Part shown: piece by piece, positions 1 through 8,468 of the stretch
How the letters are laid out: each line of letters begins with the position of its first letter
Numbering within the stretch: the stretch's first letter is position 1
Assembly (NCBI RefSeq): GCF_001761385.1
Contig: NZ_CP017476.1
Location: 3,337,501 to 3,401,500, forward strand
Length of the DNA: 64,000 nt
Direction of reading: 5' to 3'
Source of the DNA: Hydrogenophaga crassostreae
GTDB lineage: Bacteria; Pseudomonadota; Gammaproteobacteria; Burkholderiales; Burkholderiaceae_C
Made by a program: the position numbers and the translations under genes
Notes under the pieces: generated by a model
Databases searched by the model: none
The model's input: only the letters and a program-made list of their open reading frames with translations
Told to the model about the DNA's origin: nothing

Positions 1-261
1 CTCACCGGGGGCATCGAGCGCTGGCTATACCGTCTGGTGCGCAAGCACGGCGGACACCAGCCCGCTGGCTGGCAGTTCGACTTCAGGCACCTGCACCGCA
101 AATCAGGCAGCACTGCGAAGCCGCACGACTTCGCCTGCGACCTGCGCGCCTTGGTGGCGCGGCAATCCATGCCCGGCTATCGCCTGGGCATCGTTCGCAT
201 GCCAGGCACGGGTGCCGAGGTATTGACGTTCAGGCCGGTGTCACCCACGGCACGGGGATAA
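1..261 (+). CDS. Replication initiator protein A-like protein, C-terminal part
   Basis: The window opens inside this gene; frame 1 is open from base 1 to a TAA stop at 259-261, giving the last 86 residues. The segment begins with a GGIERWLYRLVRKHGG motif and continues with FDFRHLHRKSGS and LPGYRLGI-like stretches. These are typical of the C-terminal part of RPA-type (replication initiator protein A) proteins carried beside parA in Tn4371-like ICEs and some plasmids. The family is thought to support autonomous replication of the excised circle. It lies 244 nt upstream of parA, and three iteron-like repeats fall in that gap. Family assignment comes from remembered family sequence, not a search. 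Confidence 0.7.
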   Translation, partial: LTGGIERWLYRLVRKHGGHQPAGWQFDFRHLHRKSGSTAKPHDFACDLRALVARQSMPGYRLGIVRMPGTGAEVLTFRPVSPTARG

Positions 262-286
262 GCGGTTCATGGCCTGTGGACAGGCT

Positions 287-349
287 CGTGCCATCGGGCG
301 TGCGCAGCCACGTGCCATCAGGCGTGTGTCTATCGTGCCATCAGGCGTG
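287..349 (+). repeat. Three 16-bp direct repeats, iteron- or centromere-like
   Basis: CGTGCCATCGGGCGTG at 287-302 is followed by two copies of CGTGCCATCAGGCGTG at 311-326 and 334-349. The copies differ at one base and start 24 and 23 nt apart, so they lie on one face of the helix. They sit between a replication-initiator gene and parA, where Rep-binding iterons or a parS-like partition site would be expected. Function is inferred from position and spacing only. Confidence 0.6.
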
Positions 350-505
350 CCGATGGGCCGCCAGCCCAACGGCGGCGCGGCTTTGCACCGGCCGTAACTG
401 TCCTAACGAGATTCATCTAACTGGTAGTGGGAGCGCGCCGTTTCGGTGGACAAATGACGACCGGCACGTCGCAGCCGCTGCACTCCGAGGAGAAGGGACC
501 ACGCG

Positions 506-1144
506 ATGATCCTGGCCCTGCTCAACCAGAAAGGCGGCGTGGGAAAGACCACGCTGGCCACTCACATCGCGGGCGAACTCGGGCTGCGCGGCCAGCAGGT
601 GGTGCTGCTCGATGCCGACCCGCAGGGCTCGGCACTGGACTGGACCCAGCGCCGCAGCCAGCAGGGCCTGCCCCGGCTCTTCAGCACCGTCGGCCTGGCC
701 CGCGAAACCCTGCACCAGGAAGCGCCTGAACTTGCCCGCCGGGTCGATCACGTCGTCATCGACGGCCCGCCACGCATCGCGGCGCTGGCTCGCTCCGCCT
801 TGCTGGCGGCTGACTGCGTGGTCATCCCGGTGCAGCCCAGCCCCTACGACCTGTGGGCCAGCGCCGAAATGGTGGCGCTGATCCGAGATGCACAGGTGTT
901 CCGCCCGATGCTGCGTGCGGCCTTCGCCATCAACCGGCGCGTCAGCACCACCGTCATCGGCCGCGAAGCTCGCCAGGCGCTGGCAGAACAGCCGCTGCCC
1001 GCTCTGCGCTCGGAAGTGCACCAGCGCATCGTTTTTGCCGACAGCGTGGCCGCCGGCCAGCTGGCCTGCGAGACCGCGCCCGACAGTGCGGCCGCACGCG
1101 AGGTGGCCGCACTGGTCGATGAACTGCTGCGGTGGCCGTCATGA
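506..1144 (+). CDS. parA: ParA-family partition ATPase
   Basis: This 212-residue protein has a deviant Walker A motif KGGVGKTT (residues 9-16), the switch motif DADPQ (36-40) and a Walker B-type strand VVIDGPP (83-89). This is the compact ParA/Soj-MinD layout without an N-terminal DNA-binding domain. It probably positions or stabilises the excised circular form of the ICE, working with the small ribbon-helix-helix protein that follows; the two genes overlap by ATGA. An AGGAGAAGGGA ribosome site precedes the ATG. It starts a run of genes coupled by 4-base overlaps to the relaxase, so it is probably cotranscribed with the mobilisation genes. Confidence 0.9.
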   Translation: MILALLNQKGGVGKTTLATHIAGELGLRGQQVVLLDADPQGSALDWTQRRSQQGLPRLFSTVGLARETLHQEAPELARRVDHVVIDGPPRIAALARSALLAADCVVIPVQPSPYDLWASAEMVALIRDAQVFRPMLRAAFAINRRVSTTVIGREARQALAEQPLPALRSEVHQRIVFADSVAAGQLACETAPDSAAAREVAALVDELLRWPS

Positions 1145-1413
1145 CGGAAGAACGTACGCAGCGTGGCAAGCGCATCGCCATTGGCTCGCGTCCGCCCGCC
1201 AGCCCACAAGCCGAGGCTTGGGTGCGCCAGGGCGATGGCGAAAGCCTGCAGAAAGGCGATCTGTTCACCGCCCGCCTGACGCTGGACGTCACGCCCGCCA
1301 TGCGCGCGCGCATCAAGGTCTCGGCGTTCACCCAAGGCACCACCGTGGCCGAGCTGCTGCGCGCCTTGCTGGAACGCGAATTCCCTCAATCCCGTTCGGA
1401 GACATCCCCATGA
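1141..1413 (+). CDS. Ribbon-helix-helix protein, probable ParA partner
   Basis: A 90-residue protein whose ATG overlaps the parA stop (ATGA); a GTG three codons upstream is less likely given the coupling. The C-terminal half (about residues 38-82) reads as a short strand TARLTLDVT followed by two helices ending near LLERE. This fits a ribbon-helix-helix DNA-binding fold of the ParG type, and the N-terminus is basic and probably flexible. Proteins of this kind bind the centromere and stimulate the ParA ATPase. The direct repeats upstream of parA are candidate binding sites. The assignment rests on size, position and predicted fold. Confidence 0.65.
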   Translation: MTEERTQRGKRIAIGSRPPASPQAEAWVRQGDGESLQKGDLFTARLTLDVTPAMRARIKVSAFTQGTTVAELLRALLEREFPQSRSETSP

Positions 1414-1991
1414 ACATGCACATCACGCCCGATGGCACGGTTGCGCCCAGCGCAGCACGCTCGTCGCTGCCTCAGCCCCTTGCGCTACAGCACAGACCAG
1501 CCGATACCCCACCACTGACCCGCGTCTCGCTGGCCTATGTCCATGAGAGATTCAACCTCTACCTGCGCTTTGGCCAACCCGAGCGCACCGTGCAGCTCGA
1601 CCACTGGCGGCGCTGCGCCGTCTTCTTCCCATTGGCCATGTTCTGCCGCGTGCGCTGGCAGGCCAATGACCACGGCACGACGCAGTGGCAGTTGATGGTG
1701 CTGCAAGCCGGCGCTTCGCTGGACACCCTGCAGCGCCTGCCCGGCGTGCGCCCGGGAGCACGCCTGTTGCTGCACGCCGAAGGCGAACTGAAGGTGCGCG
1801 CCGTGCTGCAGCAGATCGATGCCATCGAGGCCCAGGGCATCGATGCCTGCACGGTCGCCGCCGCGTACTGGGGCACGCTGGGCAACCGGCTCGCAGCCTG
1901 GACTGCTGGTCCGTCTTCTGCACCGTTGCAAATGCCTGCCTACACCGCCGAACGTCACGCCGCAGCATTGACCACGGGGGACTTGCAATGA
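1410..1991 (+). CDS. DUF2840 domain protein of the ICE core
   Basis: A 193-residue protein starting at an ATG that overlaps the preceding stop and ending in an ATGA overlap with traF. After a ~30-residue variable N-terminus comes the conserved block SLAYVHERFNLYLRFG, then a stretch rich in Trp and Arg (DHWRRCAVFFPL), as in DUF2840 proteins. These are found almost only between parA and traF in Tn4371-like elements. No enzymatic motif, signal peptide or membrane segment is apparent. Function is unknown; tight coupling to parA and traF suggests a role in maintenance or transfer. Confidence 0.75.
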   Translation: MNMHITPDGTVAPSAARSSLPQPLALQHRPADTPPLTRVSLAYVHERFNLYLRFGQPERTVQLDHWRRCAVFFPLAMFCRVRWQANDHGTTQWQLMVLQAGASLDTLQRLPGVRPGARLLLHAEGELKVRAVLQQIDAIEAQGIDACTVAAAYWGTLGNRLAAWTAGPSSAPLQMPAYTAERHAAALTTGDLQ

Positions 1992-2539
1992 GCAGCTCTC
2001 GTGCTTCCATCCTTGCGCTCGACAGCGCGGCGGCCGTCGCATTGACAGCACTTGCCTGTGCTTCGTTCACCAAGCCTTCGCCACGCTTGGTCTACAACCC
2101 GTCAGACAGCGTGCCGGTTGGCTGGTACAGCATCAAGCCGCTGGAGCAGGACCCCACTCAGCACCCAACTGAGCTGCAAGTCGGAAGCATCGTGCTCGTC
2201 CACTTGCCTGCCGAAGCCGCGGCACTGGCCGCGCAGCGCGGCTATTTGCCGCCGCGCGTGCCGTTGCTCAAGCGCGTGGGCGCCGTGGCGCCACAACGCG
2301 CGTGCATCACCGGCCAGGTTGTGCGCATTGACGGGCACACCGCGGCCACCGCATTGAGCGTTGACCGCATGGGCCGCCCGCTGCAAGGCTGGCCGCTATG
2401 CCGCCGCCTGCAGACTGGCGAGGTCTTCCTGCTCAGCGTGACAAATCCGGCGTCGTTCGACAGCCGCTACTTCGGGCCGGTGCGCGGCGCCGATGTGATC
2501 GGCATTGCGCAGCCGCTGTGGCTGCTGGAGCAGCCATGA
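1988..2539 (+). CDS. traF: TraF-like S26 conjugative pilin peptidase
   Basis: This 183-residue protein has a hydrophobic N-terminal segment (about residues 8-27) that would anchor it in the inner membrane. The catalytic Ser/Lys pair of the S26 family is visible: Ser41 in NPSDSVPVGWY and Lys95 in PLLKRVGAV. In RP4, TraF processes and circularises the TrbC pilin; the matching trbC lies at 31317 in this element. The start is the ATG overlapping the DUF2840 stop, which gives a short cytoplasmic N-terminus before the membrane segment. The longer open frame upstream is only read-through of coding DNA. Confidence 0.88.
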   Translation: MSSSRASILALDSAAAVALTALACASFTKPSPRLVYNPSDSVPVGWYSIKPLEQDPTQHPTELQVGSIVLVHLPAEAAALAAQRGYLPPRVPLLKRVGAVAPQRACITGQVVRIDGHTAATALSVDRMGRPLQGWPLCRRLQTGEVFLLSVTNPASFDSRYFGPVRGADVIGIAQPLWLLEQP

Positions 2540-2814
2540 CGGCCGAAAGACGACAGTCGTCGCCGCCGCCGATGCATCGCCTCACCGTGCCCGTCGGCCC
2601 GGTGGACGGCGCAGGCACACGGGGAAAGATGCAGGGCAAGATAAAAGGTCGCGGCACCCGGCCGCGCGTGAAGTCAGTCTGCACGTGGGGGTGGCGCGGC
2701 ACGCACCAAGAGGTGGCCGCGTGCCGCGAGAGTGCACAATACCGTGTGAGCATTGGCGAAACCGTGTGCTTCGCTCGCCGTACTGCGATGGCTTTGGATG
2801 GAGCCACCCGATGA
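2536..2814 (+). CDS. Small ORF nested between traF and the relaxase gene (doubtful)
   Basis: A 92-residue reading frame starts at an ATG overlapping the traF stop and ends in a TGA overlapping the relaxase ATG, the same ATGA coupling used by its neighbours. The product would be basic (many Arg/Lys), with several Cys and Trp, no membrane segment and no motif I recognise. The same stretch is open in the relaxase frame and in minus-strand frames, as GC-rich DNA often is. It also carries inverted repeats expected of an oriT. It may therefore be a non-coding transfer origin with a chance ORF. Confidence 0.3.
   Translation: MTAERRQSSPPPMHRLTVPVGPVDGAGTRGKMQGKIKGRGTRPRVKSVCTWGWRGTHQEVAACRESAQYRVSIGETVCFARRTAMALDGATR
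2640..2810 (+). other. Candidate oriT region upstream of the relaxase gene
   Basis: A perfect 10-bp inverted repeat CGCGGCACGC (2695-2704) / GCGTGCCGCG (2719-2728) with a 14-nt spacer lies ~85 nt upstream of the relaxase start. It is followed by a smaller hairpin GCGAA/TTCGC (2756-2760/2770-2774) whose loop carries ACCGTGTG, a motif also present at 2741. Transfer origins are often next to relaxase genes and contain an inverted repeat beside the nick site. No recognised nick consensus was found, so this is inference from position and symmetry. Confidence 0.4.
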
Positions 2815-4769
2815 GCAACCGTGACGAAGACCGTTTTCACATCCGGCTAGGTGCGCCGAAACAGCGCGGCGACGCCTTCATCAACAAGGTGCTGCGTCAG
2901 ACCAACAAGGCCGGCGCCAAGCTCGGAAAGACGAAAGGCAATGTTGGGCAGCGGCCCGGTGCCAGGCTTGGTCGAGGGCACGTCGCTTCACGCTTTGCTG
3001 AGGCCTCGCTCACGCCCAATGCCCGGCGCGTGACGATCAAGGCGCGGCTGGTCAATCTCGCCAAGGCCGGACCGCATTCGACCGCCGCGCACCTGCGCTA
3101 TATCGAGCGCGAAGGGGTGGATCGCCAGGGTGGTCCGGGTCACGCCTATGGCCCGACGACCGACGCAGCGGACACCAGCGCTTTCGAGGAAAGAGGATGC
3201 GAGGATCGGCACCAGTTCCGCTTCATTGTCTCGCCCGAGGATGCCGAACAGCTCGACGACCTGCGCACCTACACCCGGCACCTGATGGCGCGCATGGAAG
3301 CCGACCTGGGCACCCGACTGGAGTGGGTAGCGGTCGATCACTGGAACACCGACAACCCGCACATACACGTCGTCCTGCGCGGCAAGGACGACACCGGAAA
3401 GGACCTCATCATCTCCCGCGACTACATCGCCGAGGGTATGCGCCGCCGTGCTGCCGAACTGGCGACCGAATGGCTAGGGCCGCGTACGGAGCTGGAAATC
3501 CAGCGCGCCAAGCAACGCGAAGTAGATCAGGAGCGGTGGACGGGGCTTGATCGCACTCTGCAACGCGAGGCTGTCGATGGATTTATGCTGCCGGAGACGC
3601 TGGCGGCGCCCCGGCTGCAACGCCAGCGGCAGATGCTGATCGGCCGCCTGCAGCGCTTGCAACGCATGGGCCTAGCGACTGAACAGCAGCCCGGCATGTG
3701 GGCCATTCACGCCAACGCCGAATCCACGTTGCGAGCCATGGGCGAGCACGGCGACATCATCCGCACCATGCAGCGCGCCATGAGCGGAAATCAGCGCGAG
3801 CTGGCCATGTTCCTACCCGACCAGGATGGCCGCGCCATCGTCGGCCCCGTCGTCGGCAAAGGACTGGCCGACGAACTTTACGACAAGGGCTATCTGGTCA
3901 TCGACGGGATCGACGGCAAGGCGCACTACGTCGTGCTGCCGCCGCGATCAGAACTGGAACAGTATCCGACCGGCGCCGTGGTGGAGGTGAAAGGCTCTAC
4001 CGACATGCGCAAGGCCGATCAGAACATCGCCTCATTGTCGGCGGCCGGCATCTATCGCGCCGATCATCACCTTGCGCTCGCGCAGAGCCAGACCACACCC
4101 GACAGCGACCCGCGCGAGGTCGTGGCGGCGCACATCCGTCGGCTTGAAGCCCTGCGCCGCAGCGGCATCGTGGAGCGCATGGCCGATGGTATCTGGCGCG
4201 TACCTGAAGACCTTGCCGAGCGAGGCCGCCAATACGATGCCCAGCGCCTGGGCGGAGGTATGGTGGTGGAGCTGAAATCGCACCTCTCCATCGAGCAGCA
4301 GACGCGCGTGATCGGTGCGACCTGGCTGGATCAACAGTTGATCAGCGGCGGCAAGGGGCTGGTAGATGTGGGCTTTGGCGGGGAGGTCAAGGACGCGCTG
4401 CAGCAACGGGTTGATTTTCTAACCGAACAGGGGCTGGCCGAGCGGCGGGGGCAGCGGGTGATCTTGGCGCGCAACCTGCTGGCAACGCTGCGCAGCCGGA
4501 ATGTAGCGCATGCCGCGAAAGACTTAGCCGCCGAAACTGGCCTGGAGCACCGGCCCATGGCCGACGGCCAGCGCGTGGCGGGTATTTACCGCCGCAGCGT
4601 CATGCTGGCCAGCGGGCGCTACGCCATGCTCGATGACGGCATGGGGTTTCGCCTGGTGCCATGGAGGCCTGTCATCGAACAACGACTCGGTATGCCGATT
4701 TCTGCGCAGGTACATGACGGCCGCGTATCCTGGCAAATCCGACGGCAGCAGGGCTTGTCTGTTATCTGA
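2811..4769 (+). CDS. DUF3363-type conjugative relaxase
   Basis: A 652-residue mobilisation relaxase. The metal-binding histidine cluster is plain: HWNTDNPHIH gives His177, His184 and His186. A tyrosine in AAHLRYIERE (Tyr97) is the candidate nicking residue. The N-terminal ~230 residues form the nicking domain; the rest matches the long DUF3363 region of Tn4371-type relaxases. The protein would cut one strand at oriT and pilot it through the TraG/Trb channel encoded at 27.7-39.7 kb. The ATG at 2811 is preceded by GGATGGAG and gives the usual MSNRDEDRF start; the frame is open up to 2505 but without family similarity. It is the last gene of the left core block, since cargo DNA follows within 50 nt. 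Confidence 0.9.
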   Translation: MSNRDEDRFHIRLGAPKQRGDAFINKVLRQTNKAGAKLGKTKGNVGQRPGARLGRGHVASRFAEASLTPNARRVTIKARLVNLAKAGPHSTAAHLRYIEREGVDRQGGPGHAYGPTTDAADTSAFEERGCEDRHQFRFIVSPEDAEQLDDLRTYTRHLMARMEADLGTRLEWVAVDHWNTDNPHIHVVLRGKDDTGKDLIISRDYIAEGMRRRAAELATEWLGPRTELEIQRAKQREVDQERWTGLDRTLQREAVDGFMLPETLAAPRLQRQRQMLIGRLQRLQRMGLATEQQPGMWAIHANAESTLRAMGEHGDIIRTMQRAMSGNQRELAMFLPDQDGRAIVGPVVGKGLADELYDKGYLVIDGIDGKAHYVVLPPRSELEQYPTGAVVEVKGSTDMRKADQNIASLSAAGIYRADHHLALAQSQTTPDSDPREVVAAHIRRLEALRRSGIVERMADGIWRVPEDLAERGRQYDAQRLGGGMVVELKSHLSIEQQTRVIGATWLDQQLISGGKGLVDVGFGGEVKDALQQRVDFLTEQGLAERRGQRVILARNLLATLRSRNVAHAAKDLAAETGLEHRPMADGQRVAGIYRRSVMLASGRYAMLDDGMGFRLVPWRPVIEQRLGMPISAQVHDGRVSWQIRRQQGLSVI

Positions 4770-4815
4770 AGGCGGCAGCATATCGAGCACCCACTGCACA
4801 GATCCGTCTACAAGG

Positions 4816-5065
4816 GCTCTCGATGTTGACGACCGGATTGCGCCCGATGCTAATGCTGCGCAGCCCTACCTGTCCGGGGATCAGCACCTGGCCGGCAATC
4901 ACGCCAGCGGCGGCGTTTCCCATGTAGGCCGCCTGCAGTTGGGATGGAGTGTTGCCCGCATCGGCACGGCCTCGCCGATCGCGTCGGCGGCGAGCGATTT
5001 GAGGCTGCGGTCAATGTGCTTGCCGAAACGGGTCATGCCCGTACCACCGACGAAGACGGCTGCAT
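4816..5065 (-). pseudogene. Broken 5' fragment of a thiolase-like gene
   Basis: Minus-strand reading gives AAVFVGGTGMTRFGKHIDRS, then a frame change, then LQAAYMGNAAAGVIAGQVL and GLRSISIGRNPVVNIES. This is the N-terminal ~90 residues of a SCP2/acetyl-CoA acetyltransferase-type thiolase. Similarity stops at about 4816, just before the expected active-site Cys. At least one frameshift lies near 4930. The likely ATG (5065-5063) is out of frame with the conserved start by one base. It follows livM by 9 nt on the same strand, so it looks like the last gene of the cargo operon, cut off where the cargo meets the relaxase block. Confidence 0.75.
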
Positions 5066-5074
5066 GGAAAGCGC

Positions 5075-6085
5075 CTAGGGCTGGGTGGATGAGGAATTTG
5101 CGCGGCTGCGCCAGAGGCCGGTGATCCAGCCGCTCAAGCCATTGGGGGCTAGGAAAACCATTGCGAGCAGTGCGAAGCCGAAGATCATCCACGGGGCGGA
5201 TTGCGACAGGCTCTCGGCCAAGTTGGGCGTGAGCACGATGAAGGCGGCTCCCAGGAAGGCGCCCCACAGGCTCCGCACCCCACCCACGAAGCTGCCCACC
5301 AACAGGGACACTGAGAGCAGGAAGGGAAAGTTCTCGGGCGCCACGAACTGGCCCGCCACCACGCTCAGAGCACCGGCCAGGCCAGTGAACGCCGCGCTGA
5401 GGCCGAACATCTGCGTGCGCAGAGCGGTGATGTCGAGCCCGCCCGCCGCCGCCGCGAGCGGTTGGTCGCGCGAGGCGTCCACAAGGCGGCCGAACTGCGA
5501 GCCGAGGATCCGCCGAGCCAGCAGGAAGGCGAACAGCGCGCAGGCAGCAACACAGGCCATGATGGCCCAGTCCGCCCGGTCGGCCAGCGCCCCTGGGAAC
5601 ACAGGCTTTTCAAGGACGATCCCCGCCACGCCGCCGGTCAGCCACTCGATCTTCTTCCACTTGAGCGCCTGCGGCGTCACTACAGCCACCGCGAAGGTTG
5701 ACAGTGCCAAGTAGAGCATAGGCAGCCGCAGCGCCGGGAAGCCGAAAAGAAACCCAGTCGCGAAGCACAGCACCATCGCCACCGGCACGCCCACGTAGAA
5801 CGGCCAGCCCAGTTGGTGCGAGAGCACCGCCGCCGTATAGGCACCGATAGCGAAGAAGGCGCTGTGGCCGAGCGAGATCTGGCCCGTGTAGCCGGTGAGC
5901 AGGTTCAGGCCCATGATAGCAATGCCGTAGATCAACACTTGCGTCATCACGTACAACTGGTAGCTTTGCCAGCCGAAGGACCAGGCCAGCAGCGTGAGCC
6001 CGGCCGCCAAGGCCGCCCAGCGCAACCAGGCGGGCGATGCCCCCGGGCTGGTGGTGAGTGGGGTGTTCAGGGTGTTCATGCTCAC
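5075..6085 (-). CDS. livM: Branched-chain-type ABC transporter permease (LivM)
   Basis: A 336-residue inner-membrane permease with the usual run of hydrophobic helices and the family signature GLNLLTGYTGQISLGHSAF near residues 58-76. It pairs with LivH to form the channel of a HAAT-family importer; such systems take up branched-chain amino acids but also aromatic or aliphatic carboxylates and amides. Its ATG overlaps the livH stop. It is the last intact gene of the minus-strand cargo operon. Its location behind acyl-CoA catabolic genes suggests that the substrate is the acid degraded by that pathway rather than leucine. Confidence 0.9.
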   Translation of the reverse strand: MSMNTLNTPLTTSPGASPAWLRWAALAAGLTLLAWSFGWQSYQLYVMTQVLIYGIAIMGLNLLTGYTGQISLGHSAFFAIGAYTAAVLSHQLGWPFYVGVPVAMVLCFATGFLFGFPALRLPMLYLALSTFAVAVVTPQALKWKKIEWLTGGVAGIVLEKPVFPGALADRADWAIMACVAACALFAFLLARRILGSQFGRLVDASRDQPLAAAAGGLDITALRTQMFGLSAAFTGLAGALSVVAGQFVAPENFPFLLSVSLLVGSFVGGVRSLWGAFLGAAFIVLTPNLAESLSQSAPWMIFGFALLAMVFLAPNGLSGWITGLWRSRANSSSTQP

Positions 6086-6954
6086 ACCCTCACCTGAACC
6101 GTCTTGCCGAAGATGCCGGCGGGCCGCAAGACCAGCATGGCGATGATCAGCAGCATGATGCAGGTCAGCTTCAGATCGTTGCCAACCACATATGCGCCCA
6201 GCAGGTTCTCCAGCACTCCGATGGCGAAGCCCCCGGCCACGGCACCCACGGGGCTGGCGATACCACCCAGCAACGCACCGGCCAGCGCGTAGATCAGAGG
6301 GCTCATCATCATCGACGGCTCCAGGAACACGATGGGCGCGGCCATCAGCCCTGCCACGGCACCGGCCACCGCCGCAAGGCCCCAGCCTACGGCCAGCACC
6401 TTGTTGGTGCTGATGCCCGATAGCTCTGCCGACGGCGCGTTCACCGCCACCGCGCGCATCGCCAAGCCGAAGCGGGTGAAGCGAAAGAACACGAACACCG
6501 CTGCCAGCTCGGCAAGGGTGAAGAGCAGAACGCCGACCTCATGGGCCGAGAGAAAGGGCTCGGCACGGCGGAGGACACCACCGAACGGCGTGGCGGACTC
6601 CTGCATCTCATGTCCGAACAGCCAGCCGACCAGGCTGTTGAGGATGATGAGCAGCGCAATGCTGGCAGCAACGACCGAGAGCACCGGCTTGTGCCGCAGG
6701 GGCTGGAAAATGACCCGCTCCAGAGCGAGCCCGAGCAGGAAGGCACCCACGACTACGATGGCGAAGGCCACCCACCACGACACGCCAGCCTGAACCAGTG
6801 CCCAGTTCATGTAGGTAGAGAACATCGCCAATTCGCCCTGCGCGAAATTTATGGACGAAGTGCAACGGTAGATAAGCACGAGCGCGATGGCGAGGCTGGC
6901 GTAGATGCCGCCTGCCGCTAGGCCCGAGGCGATCTGATGAAGGAATGCTTGCAT
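6082..6954 (-). CDS. livH: Branched-chain-type ABC transporter permease (LivH)
   Basis: A 290-residue permease opening with FLHQIASGLAAGGIYASLAI, followed by the SINFAQGELAMF segment typical of LivH. About eight membrane helices can be traced, ending with the conserved RPAGIFGK tail. It forms the second half of the importer channel with LivM, whose ATG overlaps this gene's stop, and is energised by LivG and LivF encoded just upstream. The gap to livF is 17 nt, so the genes are almost certainly cotranscribed. Substrate cannot be read from the sequence. Confidence 0.9.
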   Translation of the reverse strand: MQAFLHQIASGLAAGGIYASLAIALVLIYRCTSSINFAQGELAMFSTYMNWALVQAGVSWWVAFAIVVVGAFLLGLALERVIFQPLRHKPVLSVVAASIALLIILNSLVGWLFGHEMQESATPFGGVLRRAEPFLSAHEVGVLLFTLAELAAVFVFFRFTRFGLAMRAVAVNAPSAELSGISTNKVLAVGWGLAAVAGAVAGLMAAPIVFLEPSMMMSPLIYALAGALLGGIASPVGAVAGGFAIGVLENLLGAYVVGNDLKLTCIMLLIIAMLVLRPAGIFGKTVQVRV

Positions 6955-6971
6955 GGTGAATCTCTGGTGGA

Positions 6972-7684
6972 CTAGTGGCCGAGGTAGCTGCGGCGAACAG
7001 CATCGTCTTCGCGCAGTTCGGCAGCGGTGCCTTGCGCAGTAATGCGCCCGCTTTCGAGCACATAGGCCCTGTTGACCAAGTTAAGCGCGACTTGGGCGTT
7101 CTGCTCCACGATGAGCGCCGTGAGATGCTCGCTTTCCCGCAACTGATGCAGGAGTTCGTAGATTTCCTGCGTCACGCGCGGAGCGATGCCGAACGAAGGC
7201 TCGTCCAGCAGCAGCATCTTGGGGCGCATCATCAGCGCGCGGGCGATGGCCAGCATCTGCTGCTCGCCGCCGCTGAGCGTGCCCGCCGTCTGCTTGGCGC
7301 GGCTGGCCAGCTTGGGAAACAGCGTCTGCATCCGGGCGATGTCCTGCTCGATGCAGTCCTTGTCGCGGCGGTGGATTGCACCCACGCGCAGATTCTCCAG
7401 CACCGTCAGATCCGCGAAGGTGCCGCGACCTTCCGGTACGTGCGCGATGCCCAGCGAGGCGATCGCGGGCGCGGGCATGTCGATGATGTCCCGGCCCTCG
7501 AAGCGCAATGTGCCCGTGGCCGTCACCTGCTGGTGGCTGATCGCGCGCAGGATGGAGGTCTTGCCCGCGCCGTTGGCGCCGAGCAGCGCCACCATCTCGC
7601 CTGCCTGAACGTGCAGATCGATGCCATGCACCACCACCGTTCGGCCGTAGGCCACCGCAAGGCCGCGGATTTCAAGTCGTTGGG

Positions 7685-7688
<4 letters not shown>
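6972..7688 (-). CDS. livF: ABC transporter ATPase (LivF)
   Basis: A 238-residue nucleotide-binding subunit. Walker A GANGAGKTS lies at residues 37-45, the ABC signature LSGGEQQML near 138, and Walker B MLLLDEPSFGI near 157-167. The short form without the LivG insertion identifies it as LivF. The start is GTG at 7688, overlapping the livG stop; translation is probably coupled. With LivG it powers the LivHM permease of the cargo-encoded importer. Confidence 0.92.
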
Positions 7689-8452
<764 letters not shown>

Positions 8453-8468
8453 CGCTGCGCTCGCCTCG

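Noticed and set aside
2505..2810. N-terminal extension of the relaxase to 2505
   Set aside because: The frame is open but runs through traF and the repeat-rich gap; family-like sequence begins at the ATG at 2811, which also overlaps the preceding stop.
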